NCBI GenBank assembly: GCA_910583925.1
Contig: CAJTZJ010000007.1
Span: 1-64,000, forward strand
Reading direction: 5' to 3'
DNA length: 64,000 nucleotides
Source of the DNA: an uncultured Eubacterium sp.
Lineage (GTDB): Bacteria > Bacillota > Clostridia > Oscillospirales > Acutalibacteraceae
Numbering within the stretch: the first letter of the stretch is position 1; each line of letters starts with the position of its first letter. Shown here one piece after another: positions 61,361 through 64,000 of this stretch. The notes beneath the pieces are model-generated. The model was not told where the DNA came from and searched no databases. It saw nothing but the letters and a program-made list of their open reading frames with translations. The translations under genes and the position numbers were made by a program.

Positions 61361-62218
61361 TCATCCTCTACGAATCAGCCAAATAATAACTGTTCCGATC
61401 ATTGTTGATATAAAGAAAATATTTGGAATAATTACATAATGAAATCTTCTGAGATACCTTTGTATTATATTACAATTTTGACATTCATCTACCCAATCAC
61501 AAGCTTGGTTGTGTGTTTTTATGCAAGGTGATGAAATATTCTTATCGGTTAATTTTGCTATCATATAAAAGAACAAAAAAATCAAATCAAACATCAACAT
61601 TCCAATAAGAGATAAAACAAAAGTTAGTTTATAAACACTTGCATCATTTAGATTTTGCAATGCAGTACTTATAAACGAAAATCCACCTGTAAAAACAAAG
61701 ACTAATCCTGCAAAAATACTTAGAATAGTTATAGATTGAGTATTTAATGATTCCATTTTATTTTGAAAATCCCAAGATTTGCCTTGTAATTCTACAACTT
61801 CATCAGATAAAAAAGATGTTGTTTTATTAAGTTCTTCAGCAGATTCGAATGCGGTTTCCAATCTATCATTTGCCTCATCGTTAAGATTGTAACGCATTAT
61901 TTCTAAATCAATATGGTCTTTTAATTTTACTACACTTTTTCTTATTGAAGAATAGGTTGACGGCTCTTTCTGCTCAAGTTCAACTAATTTAAAAATAACA
62001 TTGTCTAAACCTGAACTTACAGTTTCTCTTTCATCAAAATCAAGATAAAACATATTTCTTGAAATTTGCGCATAACTATGACGATACTCACCATCATATA
62101 TATTTTTTAATTCTTCGACTATTCCATCGTAATCATCTTCATAATTACTTAAATCTAATATAATTTGATATAGCTTTTGGTTCTTTTCTTCATTACTAAT
62201 TTTTTTAGTCTCGTTCAT
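61361..62218 (-). CDS. Putative membrane toxin paired with Panacea antitoxin
   Basis: A 285-aa protein. About 140 N-terminal residues are helical and acidic (coiled-coil-like), followed by helices at about 165-190, 197-217 and a C-terminal IIPNIFFISTMIGTVIIWLI. Cys-rich KTHNQACDWVDECQNC precedes the last helix. It starts 12 bp after the Panacea gene and shares its promoter. Known PanAT toxins include membrane-active proteins, so a toxic role is plausible; no direct family match is claimed. Confidence 0.55.
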   Translation of the reverse strand: MNETKKISNEEKNQKLYQIILDLSNYEDDYDGIVEELKNIYDGEYRHSYAQISRNMFYLDFDERETVSSGLDNVIFKLVELEQKEPSTYSSIRKSVVKLKDHIDLEIMRYNLNDEANDRLETAFESAEELNKTTSFLSDEVVELQGKSWDFQNKMESLNTQSITILSIFAGLVFVFTGGFSFISTALQNLNDASVYKLTFVLSLIGMLMFDLIFLFFYMIAKLTDKNISSPCIKTHNQACDWVDECQNCNIIQRYLRRFHYVIIPNIFFISTMIGTVIIWLIRRG

Positions 62219-62229
62219 TGTTTAATTCT

Positions 62230-62658
62230 TTACCTCTGAAAATATTGTTGAATTTTCCTAGCTGGAATTACATTTCCCTTTCCTGCTCCACTATCAAAAG
62301 TGTTTTTCCAAGGTATAGTGTCATGGCTTTCGTTAACTAAGTCTCGTGCAGATTTGAATTTCAGCTCTTCAATTTTTTCATTAATAAAGATTATTTCTTG
62401 ATTATTCAAATCAAGTTGTACATCATGACTTTCACAAATGGGATTTGCGATATATTTACTATATTCAAAATAAACATCTTGTATTACCGGCCCTAATTTC
62501 CAAGCAACAAAATTGTCATTAAAAAGACTTTTATGAAATTCTGCATAGTACCATCCATAGAGAAAATACAACATTTTTTGTAATTTCAAATTACTAACTG
62601 GCTTACGTTCATTATAACATTTTGAAACAATGTATTTCGCCAAATCTAATGCTTTCAT
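62230..62658 (-). CDS. Panacea (DUF4065/SocA-like) antitoxin
   Basis: A 142-aa protein with the Panacea layout: LDLAKYIVSKCYNE, NLKLQKMLYFLYGWYYAEF, LFNDNFVAWKLGPVIQDVYFEY. This domain neutralises varied toxins in PanAT modules. The ATG at 62656-62658 is chosen because AAGGAGAG lies 7 nt upstream; a longer frame exists but has no ribosome site. First gene of a two-gene operon. Confidence 0.83.
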   Translation of the reverse strand: MKALDLAKYIVSKCYNERKPVSNLKLQKMLYFLYGWYYAEFHKSLFNDNFVAWKLGPVIQDVYFEYSKYIANPICESHDVQLDLNNQEIIFINEKIEELKFKSARDLVNESHDTIPWKNTFDSGAGKGNVIPARKIQQYFQR

Positions 62659-62680
62659 AAAAAACTCTCCTTTCTTTATT

Positions 62681-62709
62681 ATTTTATACCATTCTTTCAA
62701 CTTTGTAAA
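62681..62709 (-). promoter_or_regulatory. Promoter of the Panacea operon
   Basis: Minus strand -35 TTTACA (62704-62709), 17-bp spacer, -10 TAAAAT (62681-62686). Confidence 0.55.
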
Positions 62710-62833
62710 TAGTATAATCATTTTTAATGTTAGCAGTATTTTCAAAAATTGCAAACATAAAATTTTAACAGGGTAATTTTTATCCCTTGTAAAAATAAAT
62801 TTTATATTACTATGGTATTCTTATACTATAACA

Positions 62834-62938
62834 AGCCCTTGATGTTCAGAATTAACTGAACACCAAGGGCTATAATAAAAAACTAGGGAAACATCATTGA
62901 TGCTCCCCGTACAAAAAACTTAAAGTTTTTTTGATTTC
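62834..62938 (-). ncRNA. Structured AbiF-associated RNA
   Basis: A short transcript is predicted from about 62938 downwards, after a consensus promoter. In order it holds an A/U hairpin (CAAAAAAACT...AGTTTTTTG), a GGGGAGCATC/GATGTTTCCC hairpin with two G-U pairs (62886-62908), and a 16-bp stem AGCCCTTGGTGTTCAG/CTGAACATCAAGGGCT with a 6-nt loop (62834-62871). There is no reading frame. It lies directly after abiF on the same strand, as known AbiF RNAs do. Confidence 0.78.
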
Positions 62939-62944
62939 ATATGT

Positions 62945-62973
62945 ATTATATGTATTTTATTGCAAAAAGTCAA
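62945..62973 (-). promoter_or_regulatory. Promoter of the AbiF-associated RNA
   Basis: Minus strand -35 TTGACT (62968-62973), 17-bp spacer, -10 TATAAT (62945-62950). It overlaps the last codons and stop of abiF, so the RNA has its own transcription start. Confidence 0.75.
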
Positions 62974-63913
62974 CAATTTTTTTCATAAATTTATATGAAG
63001 ATTTTAACAATTGCTGATTTTCATAATAAATTGAATGCTGAACTATTCTTTCATTTACTAACTCACACAACTCTGAATACCTATGAGATTTTACATTTTC
63101 GGATACTATATCATTATAAACCATTAACAATGTACAAAATTCAAACATAGGTTGAGATGATAAATGTCTTTTTCTTTCATCTTTGCTTATGTTTGAAACT
63201 TTTGCAACAAATTGACTAACTTTTGATGTCGGTTTGGTATTGCCTCTTCGTAGATTATTAATTATACAATTATTATGTGCACATGCATTTCTTAAACTTT
63301 TAATAGGATTTAAAACCGAACTCTGTAAAGGTGCCTTTGTATCGTAATAAAATTCGTATAGTTTGATAAATGTACCAAATGATATAATTTCGACAAATGC
63401 CCATAAAGGACAATTAACATTGAATTCATCATAAATTACTTTATTATTTGCATTGAGGTGAACATCAAATGAAAAAAACTTATTTATCAAATCGCCAACA
63501 TAAGTAGAATATCTTTTTTTATAAATTTCATCTTTTAAATCATCATACCTATTGACAAAATCATCTACAATACTGTATCCATCTTCATTTTCATCAATTG
63601 TAATGTCATTTAACAGCTTTATTTTTAAATCGTGTTCTATATCAAGGCACATTTGAAATACAATCCTGCGCAACCTCATATCTATTATAGATAAATCTAC
63701 AAGACAGGCAAAATCTAAATTCATATACTTTCCCTGTTCCGATCCTAAAAGCTTTTTATCATAATTTTTTCTGTATGCAGCTAATCTAAAATAATTGTTT
63801 TTTTCCTTTAAAAATTTAATTGCATTCTCTTCACTTATATAATTAAATGTAATTCCTTTTTCCGTTTTCATCTTTGCGACAAGTTGTCGAGGGGTAAGTT
63901 TCGGTTTATTCAT
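62957..63913 (-). CDS. abiF: AbiF/AbiD-family HEPN abortive-infection protein
   Basis: A 318-aa Abi_2 family protein. Markers are FNYISEENAIKFLKEKNNYFRLAAYRKN, MRLRRIVFQMCLDIEHDLKIKL, CPLWAFVEIISFGTFIKLYE, and the HEPN RNase motif R208-N-A-C-A-H213. HEPN proteins of this group cut RNA. It is followed by a structured RNA and then by the Panacea pair. It has its own consensus promoter at 63951. Confidence 0.88.
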   Translation of the reverse strand: MNKPKLTPRQLVAKMKTEKGITFNYISEENAIKFLKEKNNYFRLAAYRKNYDKKLLGSEQGKYMNLDFACLVDLSIIDMRLRRIVFQMCLDIEHDLKIKLLNDITIDENEDGYSIVDDFVNRYDDLKDEIYKKRYSTYVGDLINKFFSFDVHLNANNKVIYDEFNVNCPLWAFVEIISFGTFIKLYEFYYDTKAPLQSSVLNPIKSLRNACAHNNCIINNLRRGNTKPTSKVSQFVAKVSNISKDERKRHLSSQPMFEFCTLLMVYNDIVSENVKSHRYSELCELVNERIVQHSIYYENQQLLKSSYKFMKKIVDFLQ

Positions 63914-63950
63914 AAAAATATATCCTTACATAAATATTTTATCAAAATCA

Positions 63951-63979
63951 AGTATATCATAATATATTTTCCATTTCAA
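63951..63979 (-). promoter_or_regulatory. abiF promoter
   Basis: Minus strand -35 TTGAAA (63974-63979), 17-bp spacer, -10 TATACT (63951-63956), 38 bp before the start codon. Confidence 0.7.
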
Positions 63980-64000
63980 GATATAGCATTAGCCCCTCAA

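Noticed and set aside
1..64000. tRNA or rRNA genes
   Set aside because: No cloverleaf-type sequence with a GGTTCGAATCC arm was seen in the intergenic regions.

Overview
The window comes from a low-GC, endospore-forming Firmicute, most likely a gut clostridium of the Oscillospiraceae/Ruminococcaceae type (lineage inferred). The evidence is sporulation and germination genes (spoVAD, ypeB, cotJA, cotJB, cotJC), the GatCAB amidotransferase, a ProBA pair, a Yxd-like ABC/two-component module, a complete L-fucose pathway with a fucosidase, and ferredoxin-dependent thiol chemistry. Gene starts were set mainly from Shine-Dalgarno spacing, so several are shorter than the longest open frame.

Layout. 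1-1.8 kb: a thiol redox block (thioredoxin, ferredoxin:thioredoxin reductase-like protein, TlpA, CcdA) with two promoters that carry the same 13-bp dyad at the same distance from the -10. 1.9-5.9 kb: accessory genes (HipA-like kinase, unknown partner, a frameshifted Fic protein, an AraC regulator). 5.9-8.9 kb: mobile-element genes (large serine recombinase, DUF6870, integrase fragment, TnpV) with 21-bp inverted repeats, abutting a truncated spoVAD. 9.6-12 kb: PHP phosphatase, XRE regulator, zinc-ribbon membrane protein, MmcQ. 12-17 kb: aspS-gatC-gatA-gatB. 17-30 kb: glycogen/maltodextrin enzymes, flippase, proBA, ypeB, CD1247-type protein, efp, aroQ, rpsU and dut. rpsU is a short GTG-start gene.

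30.5-36.5 kb: YxeA, FtsX-type permease, ATPase, histidine kinase and response regulator, then a solitary MazF-type endoribonuclease. 36.7-40 kb: cotJAB, lipid-linked glycosylation genes, an SGNH hydrolase and an amidase-like protein. 40-48.5 kb: a fucose island (fucA, fucU, kinase, fucI, a GPH transporter with a very long coiled-coil tail, GH29 fucosidase) that should release, import and split fucose. 49-51.2 kb: ArsC/Spx-like protein, a surface protein and a TipA-type MerR regulator with a 19-bp-spacer promoter.

51.3-58 kb: fourteen short, mostly unrelated single-domain genes, all on the plus strand and tightly packed (GyrI-like, two GNATs, DUF3788, GrpB, ABM, TfoX-C, DUF3795, DUF1330, DUF6194, CAT-like, P-loop kinase and others), looking like an accessory array of detoxification and stress genes. 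58-61.3 kb: an IS3-family remnant split by a TetR/TnpV unit, then a 5'-truncated cotJC. 61.3-64 kb: a defence cluster made of a Panacea-domain antitoxin with a putative membrane toxin (PanAT-like), and an AbiF-type HEPN protein followed by a structured RNA with its own consensus promoter. The AbiF/RNA locus is the most interesting system in the window.
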